The notes: generated by a model not told the origin, from the letters alone. A DNA stretch of 64,000 nucleotides from Streptomyces sp. NBC_01210 (GCF_036010325.1 NZ_CP108549.1:868001-932000); one strand, 5' to 3'. Shown: positions 53,398 through 62,338, counted from the stretch's first letter. A program made the numbers and translations.

Positions 53398-54126
53398 ATG
53401 TTCACCCCCACGAGCCCCACCTTCCGCGAACTGGCCGTGCAGGCGCTCTCGTCCACCGAGCACGGCTACGACCTGCTGGCTCCGAAGTTCGACCAGACGT
53501 CGTTCCGGACATCGGATCGTCTGCTGGACGCGGTGGTACGTGCCGTCCGGCCGCTCGGGCCGTTCGCGGCCGGACTCGACATCTGCTGCGGCACCGGCGC
53601 CGGAGTCGGTGTCCTGCGTCAGTTGTGCCAGGGACGCGTCACCGGCGTCGACTTCAGCGCGGGCATGCTCGCCACCGCCGGATCCACTCTGCCGGATGTC
53701 CCCGGGGCACCGCCGGTGAACTGGGTGCGGGCCGACGCCCGCGCACTCCCCTTCCGGCGGGTCTTCGACCTGGCCGTGAGCTTCGGAGCGTTCGGTCACT
53801 TTCTGCCCCGCGAACGACCCACGCTCTTCGCGCAGGTGCACGCGGCGCTGAAGCCCGGCGGCCGGTTCGTCTTTCCCGTTCCGGCACCGCCTCGAGTGGG
53901 CTCGAGGCACTACTGGGCGCTGTGGGGCTTCGACGCGGCGATGCGCGTACGGAATCTGCTGTGGCACCCGCGCTTCATCATGTACTACCGCACGTTCCGG
54001 CTGCCGGACGTGCTGGACGAACTGGCGCAGGCAGGGTTCACCGTGGAGGTGCTGCCACTGCCGGAGATCGGCCGACTGCCGGACGGCAGTCCTCGCTGCG
54101 TTGTCGTGGTCGCACGCCGAACGTGA
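53398..54126 (+). CDS. Class I SAM-dependent methyltransferase
   Basis: A 242-residue methyltransferase. Motif I L-D-I-C-C-G-T-G-A-G-V-G near residue 60, a V-D-F-S-A-G-M-L acidic motif II near 82, W-V-R-A-D-A-R-A-L-P-F motif III near 115 and F-x-x-x-H-A-A-L-K-P-G-G motif near 150. The acceptor is unknown. A -10-like TATTCT (53384-53389) ends 8 bases before the ATG with no ribosome site, suggesting a leaderless transcript; a GTG one codon earlier is also possible. The 220 bases to the PrmC-like gene show no feature. Confidence 0.83.
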   Translation: MFTPTSPTFRELAVQALSSTEHGYDLLAPKFDQTSFRTSDRLLDAVVRAVRPLGPFAAGLDICCGTGAGVGVLRQLCQGRVTGVDFSAGMLATAGSTLPDVPGAPPVNWVRADARALPFRRVFDLAVSFGAFGHFLPRERPTLFAQVHAALKPGGRFVFPVPAPPRVGSRHYWALWGFDAAMRVRNLLWHPRFIMYYRTFRLPDVLDELAQAGFTVEVLPLPEIGRLPDGSPRCVVVVARRT

Positions 54127-54392
54127 GCACAGGGCCTCACCGGCCCACGACCTCGTGGGCCCGGCGGTCGTCCGGCTGGGCGCCGCGGCCGCCCGGCACT
54201 GGGCCGCCGTGCACGACGAGGCAGCGGTGGCCACCGTCGGCCGTACCCTCTACATCTTGCTGCCGCAGGCCCGTCCCGCCGAGGCGGCTGTTCGGGATCG
54301 ACCTCGACCACCGCGACGTCCGGTTCTCCTGCTGGCTGCAACTGCGGCTCACCGGGCCGGACGCGGGCGCCCCACCGACGACGGAGGGGTGA
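54127..54392 (+). pseudogene. Frameshifted fragment after the methyltransferase
   Basis: About 85 codons of high G/C-third-position sequence are spread over two frames. One frame (ending about 54285) reads D-L-V-G-P-A-V-V-R-L-G-A-A-A-A-R-H-W-A-A-V-H-D-E. The next (about 54285-54390) continues L-F-G-I-D-L-D-H-R-D-V-R-F-S-C-W-L-Q-L before a TGA. Joined, they form a plausible C-terminal half of a protein whose family I do not recognise, and no proper start is evident. It fills most of the 312-base gap between the methyltransferase and LysR genes. Confidence 0.45.
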
Positions 54393-54437
54393 AAGGCGCC
54401 CGAGGGCAGACACGCTCCGGTTGTGCTCAGCTTCTGC

Positions 54438-55370
54438 TCAGCCTGCGTCCTTGACGTGTGACTCCCACTGCCTCGTGATGTGCCCGGCCTGCCGGGTGAG
54501 CGCGGCCACCAGTTCCTGTGCGCTGGGTGCGACGGTCGAGCGGAGGATCGCGACGCTGATCTCGCGGACCAGCGGTGGCCCCTCCAGCGGCCGTACGGCG
54601 AGGTCGTCGCGCGGGGCGCCGAGTGCGAGGCGGGGCACCAGGGCCACGCCGGTGCCGGCCGCGACGAAGCCCTGCACCATGGCGTAGTCGTCGGTCCGCA
54701 TCACATGCACCGGTTCGAAGCCGTGCTGCGCGCAGGCCCAGGACAGGACGCGGTCGCACGGATCGCGGGGATCCGCGGCACCGACCCAGTCGTCGTCGCG
54801 CAGCTCTTGCAGCGGCACCCGGTCCAGCGCCGCGCATCTGTGGTTGTCGGGCATGACCAGCAGCAGCGGGTCGGTCAGCAGCGGGTGCAGTTCGAAGTCC
54901 TCGTCCAGGTCGAGTCGGTCGCCCGGCTGGGAGAACACGAGCGCGGCCTGCAGCTCGCGGGACCGCAGTCCGCGCAGCAGGCTGGGCAGTTCTCCTTCGG
55001 CGAGGGAGATGTGAACCCCCTTCTGGTTCAAGGCTTTTACGGCAGGTGGCAGCAGCAGCGCACCGGCCGTGGGAAAAGTGCCGATACGCAGCGTGCGGGT
55101 GCCGCGCTCGGCCAGGCCGCGGACTTCCCATTCGGCGAGCTGCAGGCGCTCGAGGACCGCTTCCGCATGCGGCAGCAGCGTCTCGCCGAGTTCGGTGAGC
55201 ACGGCGCCGCGGGGCCCGCGCTGCACCAGCGGAGCGTCGAAGTGGGCTTCGAGGACGGTCAGATGGTGCGTGACGGTGGGCTGTGCGTAGTGCAGCGCGC
55301 GGGCGGCGCCCGCGAGCGAGCCCTCTTGCGCGATGGCCTTGAGTACCTGGAGGTGACGAAGCTCGAGCAT
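54438..55370 (-). CDS. LysR-family transcriptional regulator
   Basis: A 310-residue LTTR. The DNA-binding domain (about 1-62) begins M-L-E-L-R-H-L-Q-V-L-K-A-I-A-Q-E-G-S-L-A-G-A-A-R-A-L-H-Y-A-Q-P-T-V-T-H-H; the sensor domain is about 92-300. It is divergent from the PLP decarboxylase gene with 73 bp between starts, the typical arrangement of an LTTR controlling its neighbour. The effector is unknown. An ATAGATATTCTAT dyad with AT-N11-AT spacing overlaps its start. Confidence 0.87.
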   Translation of the reverse strand: MLELRHLQVLKAIAQEGSLAGAARALHYAQPTVTHHLTVLEAHFDAPLVQRGPRGAVLTELGETLLPHAEAVLERLQLAEWEVRGLAERGTRTLRIGTFPTAGALLLPPAVKALNQKGVHISLAEGELPSLLRGLRSRELQAALVFSQPGDRLDLDEDFELHPLLTDPLLLVMPDNHRCAALDRVPLQELRDDDWVGAADPRDPCDRVLSWACAQHGFEPVHVMRTDDYAMVQGFVAAGTGVALVPRLALGAPRDDLAVRPLEGPPLVREISVAILRSTVAPSAQELVAALTRQAGHITRQWESHVKDAG

Positions 55371-55383
55371 ATAGATATTCTAT
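55371..55383. promoter_or_regulatory. LysR-type box between LysR and decarboxylase genes
   Basis: ATAGA-TAT-TCTAT is a perfect 5-3-5 dyad; with flanking bases it also gives AT-N11-AT. It touches the LysR start codon and is 60 bp from the decarboxylase start, whose -10-like TATAAG is at 55414-55419. Confidence 0.45.
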
Positions 55384-55443
55384 GGAGGTACCCAGAGAAC
55401 TGCAGCATTCCTCTATAAGCCTCGCGCTGGCACGCTGACCGGC

Positions 55444-57096
55444 GTGAACACCAGAACCACAGCAGTACCCGACCTCTCGCCGCCGGTGTCCGCACAGTGC
55501 CGCGCTCCATTTGCCGAGGCCCTCAGGACACACGCCGGCCGGGGCTGGCTCCGCCTCAACGTCCCGGGTCACGCCGCCGAGCCCGACAGCTTCGGCCCAC
55601 TCGCCGGGACTTTCGGGCCCGAGCCGCTGCGCCTCGACTTCCCTCCGCTGCTCGAAGGCCTCGACCTCGGTACGGCTACCCCCATGGACGAGGCGCTGGC
55701 CCTGGCGGCGGAAGCGTGGGGAGCACGACGCACCTGGTTCCTGACGAACGGCGCCTCGCAGGGCAACCACATCGCGTCCCTGGTGGCCCCGGCCCTGGGA
55801 CGTACCCTCGTCGTCCAGCGCAGCGTGCACTCCGGCGTGATCGACGGGTTGGTGCTGTCCGGGCTGAAAGCCGCCTTCGTCCAGCCGTCCGTCGACAAGG
55901 AGCAGGGCATCGCCCATGGTGTGACGGCCGAGGATCTCGCCGCGGCCATCGCGCGGCACCCCGATGCCGCGGCCGCCTATGTTGTCTCGCCCAGCTACTT
56001 CGGTGCGGTCGCCGACGTACGCGCGCTCGCCGAGGTGGCCCATTGCGCGGGCATCCCGCTGATCGTGGACGAGGCCTGGGGTGCACACTTCGGATTCCAT
56101 CCGCGCCTTCCCGGTAACGCGCTCTCGCAGGGCGCCGACCTGGTGACCTCCAGTACGCACAAGCTCGCCGGCAGCCTCACCCAGTCCGCGATGCTGCACC
56201 TCGGGCACGGACCGTTCGCCGACGTGCTCGAGCCCTTGATCGACCGGGCGTTCCGGCTGGTGCAGTCCACGAGCTCGAGCGCGCTGCTGCTGGCCTCCCT
56301 CGACCTGGCCCGGATGACGCTGATGGCAGGCCGCGACGCCATCGGCGCCTCCGTCGAGGCAGCGGACGCGATACGCCAAGTGATCCGCTCCGTCGGCCGG
56401 TTCGCCGTGGTCAGCGACGGCTTCGGACGCTTCCCCGACATCGTGACGGCCGATCCGCTGCGGATCGCCATCGACACGCGCGCCGGGGGGATCCCGGGCC
56501 ACGAGGCACGCCGTCGGCTGTCGCGCGACCACCGGATCATGGTGGAGGTGGCCACCGACTCGGCGATCGTCGCGGTGGTCGGCGCCGGTTCGGCCCCCGG
56601 CACCGACCGCTTCATCGAGGCCCTGCACGCCTTGCCGTCACCTCTTGCAGGCACCGGTCCCGAAGGCACCGGCACGGGGAACACCGGCACGGGGAACACC
56701 GGCACGGGGAACACCGGCACGGGGAACACCGGCACGGGCGACAGTCTTGGAAGCACCGGCCTTGGAAGCGCCGACGAGCGGCTACGGCTGTCGCTGCCGC
56801 AGCCCGGACCCTCCCGGCTCACTGCCCGTGAAGCCTTTATGAGCCCCACCCGCGTGGTCCCCGCGGCAAAGGCCGTCGGTCTCATTTCCGCCGACACACT
56901 GGCCGCGTACCCGCCGGGCATCCCCAATGTGCTGCCCGGGGAGGTCATCACCGCCGAGACGGTCCGTTTCCTGCAGCGCACCGCGTCAGCCCCGAGCGAC
57001 CATGTACGCGGCGCGGTCGATCCGGGCGTCTCGCACATGCGCGTCGTCGACCCGTCGCGCGTCGTCGATGCCGCTGCCACCGCGCGGGCCGACTGA
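55444..57096 (+). CDS. PLP-dependent Orn/Lys/Arg-type decarboxylase
   Basis: A 550-residue fold type I PLP enzyme. The cofactor Lys is K240 in S-S-T-H-K-L-A-G-S, and D209 (D-E-A-W-G-A-H) holds the pyridine nitrogen; V-P-G-H near residue 40 is also typical of Orn/Lys/Arg decarboxylases. A C-terminal domain (about 440-550) is present. Between the domains (about 408-432) lies a G-T-G-N-T repeat not expected in the family. The gene makes a diamine or polyamine from a basic amino acid, or is an aminotransferase-like relative. Divergent from its LysR; the truncated amino-acid-binding protein follows. Confidence 0.85.
   Translation: MNTRTTAVPDLSPPVSAQCRAPFAEALRTHAGRGWLRLNVPGHAAEPDSFGPLAGTFGPEPLRLDFPPLLEGLDLGTATPMDEALALAAEAWGARRTWFLTNGASQGNHIASLVAPALGRTLVVQRSVHSGVIDGLVLSGLKAAFVQPSVDKEQGIAHGVTAEDLAAAIARHPDAAAAYVVSPSYFGAVADVRALAEVAHCAGIPLIVDEAWGAHFGFHPRLPGNALSQGADLVTSSTHKLAGSLTQSAMLHLGHGPFADVLEPLIDRAFRLVQSTSSSALLLASLDLARMTLMAGRDAIGASVEAADAIRQVIRSVGRFAVVSDGFGRFPDIVTADPLRIAIDTRAGGIPGHEARRRLSRDHRIMVEVATDSAIVAVVGAGSAPGTDRFIEALHALPSPLAGTGPEGTGTGNTGTGNTGTGNTGTGNTGTGDSLGSTGLGSADERLRLSLPQPGPSRLTAREAFMSPTRVVPAAKAVGLISADTLAAYPPGIPNVLPGEVITAETVRFLQRTASAPSDHVRGAVDPGVSHMRVVDPSRVVDAAATARAD
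56671..56730 (+). repeat. 15-bp coding minisatellite in the decarboxylase
   Basis: GGCACGGGGAACACC occurs four times in perfect tandem, each adding G-T-G-N-T; degenerate copies flank it (GGCACGGGC, GGCACC). Being a multiple of three, length changes would alter the linker without a frameshift. Confidence 0.9.
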
Positions 57097-57134
57097 CACT
57101 CCGCCTCACCCCTTCACCGATGGAGAACCCGATC

Positions 57135-57584
57135 ATGACTGCCCGCATACCGAGCCGCCGTGCGCTCACGGCCGTCGCCGCCGCGTGTTCGGCCGGCCTG
57201 CTGCTGACCGCCTGCGGCAACCAGACCGCCGACGCGGAGAAGGAGAAGGCCGGCGGCAGGAAGAGCAGCGCGCCGCTCTTCGACAAGCTGCCGGCGGACA
57301 TCCGGCAGGCAGGTGTCATCAAGGTCGGCACGGACGCCCAGTACGCGCCGATGGAGTACGAGGAGGGCGGCCGGATCGTCGGAGTGGACCCCGACATCGC
57401 CGCGGAACTGGGCAAGCAGCTCGGCGTGACGTTCGAGTTCACCTCGGGCTCCTTCGACAGTCTGATCACCGCGCTGAACTCCGGCCGCCACGATGTCGTC
57501 ATCTCCTCCATGAGCGACACCAAGGCACGTCAGGAGGGCCTGGACGAGAAGGGCATGCACAGCACCGTTGCCGGCCAATCTTGA
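57135..57584 (+). pseudogene. Truncated amino-acid ABC transporter substrate-binding lipoprotein
   Basis: Starts at ATG 57135 (GGAG 8 bases upstream). Signal peptide and lipobox L-L-T-A-C are followed by the SBP_bac_3 opening: I-K-V-G-T-D-A-Q-Y-A-P-M-E-Y, G-V-D-P-D-I-A-A-E-L-G and G-R-H-D-V-V-I-S-S-M-S-D-T. The domain stops at residue ~140 (after G-L-D-E-K-G), then 9 unrelated residues and a stop; normal length is about 280. The matching permease and ATPase genes, usually next door, are absent. This looks like a deletion or recombination junction joining the start of an amino-acid uptake operon to the GH84 promoter. Probably nonfunctional. Confidence 0.8.
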
Positions 57585-57595
57585 CAACGATGTCA
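57581..57595. promoter_or_regulatory. GACAAC-type operator of the GH84 gene
   Basis: TTGACAACGATGTCA contains TGACA-ACGA-TGTCA, a dyad one base away from the perfect GACAACGTTGTC found before the GH92 gene. LacI-family regulators bind sites of this kind in actinomycetes. It is 54 bp before the GH84 start. Confidence 0.55.
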
Positions 57596-57598
57596 GTC

Positions 57599-57614
57599 AG
57601 TGGTCCAGTCCTGC
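57599..57614. promoter_or_regulatory. Possible half-conserved dre (DasR) site
   Basis: AGTGGTCCAGTCCTGC matches the left half of the DasR box A(G/C)TGGTCTAGACCA(C/G)T perfectly and 11 of 16 positions overall. DasR governs GlcNAc use in streptomycetes and this site precedes a GlcNAcase gene, but the match alone is weak. Confidence 0.25.
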
Positions 57615-57648
57615 CTTACCGGGATATCGACGAGGAGGCGGCTCTGCG

Positions 57649-58839
57649 ATGGCTATCGGATCAACACCCACGGCGCTCCGGCCCAGTTGGCGTTCACGCG
57701 GCGCTCATGTCGTCGCGCTGATGCTGACCCTGCTGGCCCCGACCGACGTCCCCGCCGCGGACGCCGGAGAAGCCTCCGCCGCCAAGGCGAACGGCCCCCT
57801 GCCCGTGTACCCGAAGCCCCGGTCGGCGAAGGGCCGACCGGAAGAGGTGCGCATTCCTCCGGCCGTGACACTCGTGAAAGGCCCGTCGACCGACGCCTCC
57901 GCACTCGCCGTGGTCCGGGAGGTGCTGCGCGACGCCTGAGTGCGCACCATCCATCAGGTCGACGACCACACTCCCGTACGCGGCGCCCGGCTCACCGTCC
58001 ATGTGGGCGGGCACAAGGAGAACGCCGCCACCGCCGGCGCGCTGCGCGCGCTGGGTGTGCAGGGCGCCGAGACCATGGCCGCCGAGGGGTACGTGCTCGC
58101 GGTCGGCGAGGGCAGGGACGGCCGCGACCGGATCGTGCTGAGCGGCGCGGACGGCGCCGGTACGTACTACGCCGCCCAGACGCTGCGTCAGCTGGTGCAC
58201 GGCTTACGGCTGCAGGGCGTGGTGATCCGTGACTGGCCCTCGCTGCGGTGGCGCGGGGTGATGGAGGGTTTCTACGGACCGTCATCCTCGCATCAGCAAC
58301 GCCTCGCCGATCTCGACTGGTTCGGCCGGCACAAGCTGAACTCCTATGTCTACGCGCCGAAGGACGACCCCTATCGGCGGACAGAATGGCGCAAGCCCTA
58401 CCCGGCGGACGAACTCGCCCGGATCGGTGAGCTGGTACGGCGGGCCCGGGAGAACCATGTCTCGTTCGGCTACGTCCTCTCCCCCGGCCTGTCGGTCCGC
58501 TACTCGCAGCCGTCCGAGGCCGCGGCGCTGACCGCGAAGTTCGAGTCGCTGTGGGAGCTTGGCGTACGCAGCTTCGTCGTGGCCTTCGACGACATCGACG
58601 ACCAGCGGTGGAACTGCGCCGAGGACCGGGCGGCTTTCGGCACAGGACCGGCGGCCGTCGCCGGCGCCCAGGCGCACCTGGCCAACGCCGTGCAGAAGAC
58701 GTTCATCGCGGTGCGCCCCGAAGCCGAGCCGCTGCGGATGATGCCGACCCAGTACTGGGGAACGTCCAGGACCGACTACACGCGGCGCATCGCGCAGGAT
58801 CTCGATCCCGGGATCGTCGTCCAGTGGACGGCAAGGTGA
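57649..58839 (+). pseudogene. GH84-type beta-N-acetylglucosaminidase, interrupted
   Basis: Starts at ATG 57649 (GGAGG about 10 bases upstream) with a signal-peptide-like N-terminus. At 57937-57939 a TGA interrupts the frame, and the sequence continues in the same frame with V-R-T-I-H-Q and the GH84 hallmarks: M-E-G-F-Y-G-P, Y-A-P-K-D-D-P-Y and the catalytic V-A-F-D-D-I-D-D (near residue 321). A G-to-T change in a Gly codon would create the TGA. The protein then ends early in V-V-Q-W-T-A-R, before the C-terminal domain expected in a 600+ residue family, so the 3' end is also lost. Intact homologues cut GlcNAc from glycans outside the cell. Confidence 0.78.
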
Positions 58840-59007
58840 CGCTGCGGCGGGCTGCGGCGCATGCCGCCGCGTACGCGGGGGCCGGGACGGGCGTGCTCTT
58901 TCGGCTGTTGGCGCTTCGAATTCGAGGCCGCCAGGTCGCCGAAAACAGCTCGTGACCGAGCCGTTGACAGGCTTTGCACGACCATGACATCTTTCCCGGG
59001 CCGATTA

Positions 59008-59019
59008 GACAACGTTGTC
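59008..59019. promoter_or_regulatory. GACAACGTTGTC operator of the GH92 gene
   Basis: Perfect 12-bp palindrome 16 bp before the GH92 start, overlapping the probable ribosome-binding area; related to the site before the GH84 gene. LacI-type regulator site by inference. Confidence 0.6.
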
Positions 59020-59035
59020 AAGAAGGGATACGCCC

Positions 59036-62000
59036 ATGCGACGGTCAGCCGGCTGGATGCGTACGAGAGCGGTCCGGATGATGGTCGCCACCTTGCTGGC
59101 CGGCGGTCTGAGCGGACCGGCCACCGCGACCGCCGTCGCCGCGCCGGCGCCCTCCCCAGCACCCGTGGCCGACCCGGCCGGCCTGGTCAACCCGTTCGTC
59201 GGCACACAGAACTTCGGCAACACCTTCCCCGGTGCGAGCGCCCCCTTCGGCATGGTCCAGGTGAGCCCGGACACCGGCGGCCAGGGCGGCTACGACTATC
59301 AGCAGGGCAAGATCCACGGCTTCAGCCAGACGCATCTCTCCGGCGTCGGCTGCGGCGTCGCGGGCGAGCTGCCGATCATGCCGACCACCGGCGCGGTCGA
59401 CCGGGTCAGCCCCGACGACTACCGCTCGGTGTACTCGCACGACGACGAGAAGGCCGAGCCCGGCTACTACCGGGTCAACCTGAAGTCGTACGGCATCAAT
59501 GCCGAGCTCACCGCGACGCGGCGCACCGGCTGGCAGCGCTACACCTTCCCGGCCACCGGCGCCGCCAACGTCCTGTTCAACACCGGCAAGGCCAACCAGA
59601 AGGTGTACGACTCCGAAGTGCACGTCGTCGGCGACCGCACCGTCGAGGGCCGGGTACACGCGGGCAACTTCTGCGCCGGCAAGGACGATCACACCGTCTA
59701 CTTCACCGCCACCTTCGACCGGTCCTTCAAGACCCGGGGCACCTGGCGCGGTTCGACCCCGGAACCGGGCAGCCGGGATGCCGCCGGCGAGGGTGGCAAC
59801 GGCGCCTGGGTGACCTTCGACGCGAGCGCCGACAAGGACGTCGTGATGAAGGTCGGCCTGTCCTACACCGGAGTCGAAGGCGCCCGGCAGAACCTGGCGG
59901 CGGAGACGAAGGACTCGTACGACTTCGACGCCACCCGTGCCGCCCTGCACCGCACTTGGGAGGAGCAGCTCGGCTCCATCGGCATCGGCGGCGGTTCGCA
60001 CGACCGGCAGAGCGCCTTCTACACGGCGCTCTATCACGCACAGCTGCACCCGAACCTGGCCGGCGATGTGGACGGCCGCTACACCGGCTTCGACCGCAAA
60101 ACCCATACGGCCGACGGATTCACGCCGTACCAGAACCTCTCCCTGTGGGACACCTACCGCCCGCAGAACCAGCTCCTGGAACTCCTGGAGCCCGGGGTCG
60201 CCCGCGATGTCGCGTTGTCCGTCGTCGCGATCGGCAAGGACGGCGGCTGGCTGCCGCGCTGGGCGCTGGCCAACAGCGAGACCAACATCATGACCGGTGA
60301 CCCGGTGACTCCGTTCCTCGTCGAGGCCTGGTCGAAGGGCCTGCTGGCCGGCCACGAGGAGGAGGCGTACGCGCTGCTGAGGAAGAACGCCACCAGCACT
60401 CCGCCCGCCGATTCCGCGTACAACGGCCGCTCGGGCGTGGACTTCTACCGCGAGCGCGGCTATATCCCCTCGGGTCTCGGCCTCGGCAAGGACTGCGCCG
60501 ACAAGGGCGGCGACAACGACTGCAACCACCCCGCATCGGCCACTCTCGAGTACGCGGCCGCGGATGCCTCGCTCGCCCTGATGGCCGGCGGGCTGGGTCA
60601 CCGGGCCGACGCCGGGATGTTCGCGGCGCGCGGCCGGTGGTACCGCAACCTGTGGGACTCCTCCATCGGCCAGTTCCGTCCGCGTACGACACAGGGCACC
60701 TGGATGACGCCGTACGACCCGGTCGAGGCGGGCCACCAGTTCCACGAGGGCGGCGCCTACCAGTACCAGTGGCTGGTTCCCCAGGACCCGGCCGGTCTGG
60801 TGGAGTTGATGGGCGGCAGGAAGGCCGCCGAGAAGCGGCTCGACGCATTCTTCGTCCACGACAAGCTGCTCACCGACCCCGCGGGCACCGCACGCAAGGA
60901 CTGGATCTCCCAGCCCTACGACTACTACGGCAAGCCCACCTACAACCCCAACAACGAGCCCGATCTGCACGCCCCGTACATGTATCTGTGGGCGGGCGCG
61001 CCCGCGAAGACCGCGACCGTCACACGGGCGGCGATGACGCTCTTCACCAACGGTCCGGACGGCATGACCGGCAACGACGATCTGGGCACGATGTCGGCCT
61101 GGTACGTCTTCTCGTCGCTCGGTCTCTACCCGACGATGAGCGGCGCCGACTTCCTGGCGCTCTCCAGCCCGCAGTTCGAGTCGGCGACCATCAGGATCGG
61201 ACAGTACGGCCGCAAGCAGGGCGGCACTCTGACGCTCACGGCGCCCGGCGCGAGCGACGACCGGAGGTACGTCCAGAAGGTGGCCCTGAACGGCAAGGAC
61301 ATCCGCACCACCTGGCTGGGCTGGGACGCGATCGCGCACGGCGGGCGGCTGACCCACCGGCTGGGCACCGAACCGTCCGCGTGGGGCACGGGCCGGAACG
61401 CCGAACCCCCGTCGGTCGGCGGAGCAGCGGCCGCCGACGGGCGCCGGCACCTCGACGCTTCGCTGCGGCCCGCCTCGGACACCGTACCTTCGAGCGACAC
61501 GGGGCAGACCGCGCATCTCGCGGTGGACGTACTGGCCCAGTCGCCGGGCGATGTACGCGTGTCCGTGGCGGCGAAGGCTCCCTCCGGCTGGGCGGTGAAG
61601 GCGCCCGCACAGGTGACGGCGAAGTCCCGTGGTCTGCCGGTGCAGACGACAGTCCCGCTCGCGGTCACGGTGCCGGCGGCAACCGCGGTCGGCTCGTACC
61701 CGGTCCGGATCACGGTCGCAGCGAAGGGCATTCCGGCGGTCGTCCGCACGGCCACCGTCGACGTGCGGTCCGCGGTGAGCTGTGCGGGCAGCGACAAGGA
61801 CGGGTGCGCCGTGGATCTGACGGGTGCCTGGAACCACGACGGCAGTGCCACGAAGGGCGAGTCCGGCCAGGGCAACTTCGACGGTCTCGGGTGGAGTTAT
61901 GACGCCGATCTGCTGCCGAAGGCGGGGCCGGTCACCTTCAACGGCGTGCCGTACCACGCGCCCGACCCCTCCGGAACGTCGCCGAACTTCGTGGAGGCCC

Positions 62001-62338
62001 GTGGCCAGGTACTGCTCCTTCCCGCCGGCGCCCGCTCCGCACTCCACCTGGTCGCCGCCTCGCACAACGGCCCGGTGACCACCACGCTGACCGTGCGCTA
62101 CACGGACGGCAGCAGTGCGGATGTGCCGGTCAGCATCGGCGACTGGGCCGGTTCGACGCCGTCCGGCAGCTCGGTCGTCCTCGACATGCCGCACCGCATC
62201 AAGGACGGGCAGGGTGTCGACGGCCCCTCGGTACGGCTGTTCGGCGATACGGCGGCGCTCGACAGCGCGAAGCAGGTGCGCTCGGTGGCACTGCCGGACG
62301 ACCCCCGCGTCGAGTTGTACGCGATTAATCTGACATGA
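59036..62338 (+). CDS. Secreted GH92 family alpha-mannosidase
   Basis: A 1,100-residue enzyme. A signal peptide (about 1-42) leads to the GH92 catalytic region: N-P-F-V-G-T and F-P-G-A-S-A-P-F-G-M-V-Q-V-S-P-D near residue 60, G-Y-D-Y, L-W-D-T-Y-R-P-Q and G-N-D-D-L-G-T-M-S-A-W-Y-V-F-S-S-L-G (near 685), which carries the catalytic acids. The C-terminal ~300 residues resemble NEW3 and carbohydrate-binding domains. GH92 enzymes remove alpha-1,2/1,3/1,6-linked mannose from N-glycans using calcium. The ATG follows AGAAGGG; operator overlaps the leader. No break in the frame: it is the only intact secreted glycosidase here. Confidence 0.9.
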   Translation: MRRSAGWMRTRAVRMMVATLLAGGLSGPATATAVAAPAPSPAPVADPAGLVNPFVGTQNFGNTFPGASAPFGMVQVSPDTGGQGGYDYQQGKIHGFSQTHLSGVGCGVAGELPIMPTTGAVDRVSPDDYRSVYSHDDEKAEPGYYRVNLKSYGINAELTATRRTGWQRYTFPATGAANVLFNTGKANQKVYDSEVHVVGDRTVEGRVHAGNFCAGKDDHTVYFTATFDRSFKTRGTWRGSTPEPGSRDAAGEGGNGAWVTFDASADKDVVMKVGLSYTGVEGARQNLAAETKDSYDFDATRAALHRTWEEQLGSIGIGGGSHDRQSAFYTALYHAQLHPNLAGDVDGRYTGFDRKTHTADGFTPYQNLSLWDTYRPQNQLLELLEPGVARDVALSVVAIGKDGGWLPRWALANSETNIMTGDPVTPFLVEAWSKGLLAGHEEEAYALLRKNATSTPPADSAYNGRSGVDFYRERGYIPSGLGLGKDCADKGGDNDCNHPASATLEYAAADASLALMAGGLGHRADAGMFAARGRWYRNLWDSSIGQFRPRTTQGTWMTPYDPVEAGHQFHEGGAYQYQWLVPQDPAGLVELMGGRKAAEKRLDAFFVHDKLLTDPAGTARKDWISQPYDYYGKPTYNPNNEPDLHAPYMYLWAGAPAKTATVTRAAMTLFTNGPDGMTGNDDLGTMSAWYVFSSLGLYPTMSGADFLALSSPQFESATIRIGQYGRKQGGTLTLTAPGASDDRRYVQKVALNGKDIRTTWLGWDAIAHGGRLTHRLGTEPSAWGTGRNAEPPSVGGAAAADGRRHLDASLRPASDTVPSSDTGQTAHLAVDVLAQSPGDVRVSVAAKAPSGWAVKAPAQVTAKSRGLPVQTTVPLAVTVPAATAVGSYPVRITVAAKGIPAVVRTATVDVRSAVSCAGSDKDGCAVDLTGAWNHDGSATKGESGQGNFDGLGWSYDADLLPKAGPVTFNGVPYHAPDPSGTSPNFVEARGQVLLLPAGARSALHLVAASHNGPVTTTLTVRYTDGSSADVPVSIGDWAGSTPSGSSVVLDMPHRIKDGQGVDGPSVRLFGDTAALDSAKQVRSVALPDDPRVELYAINLT

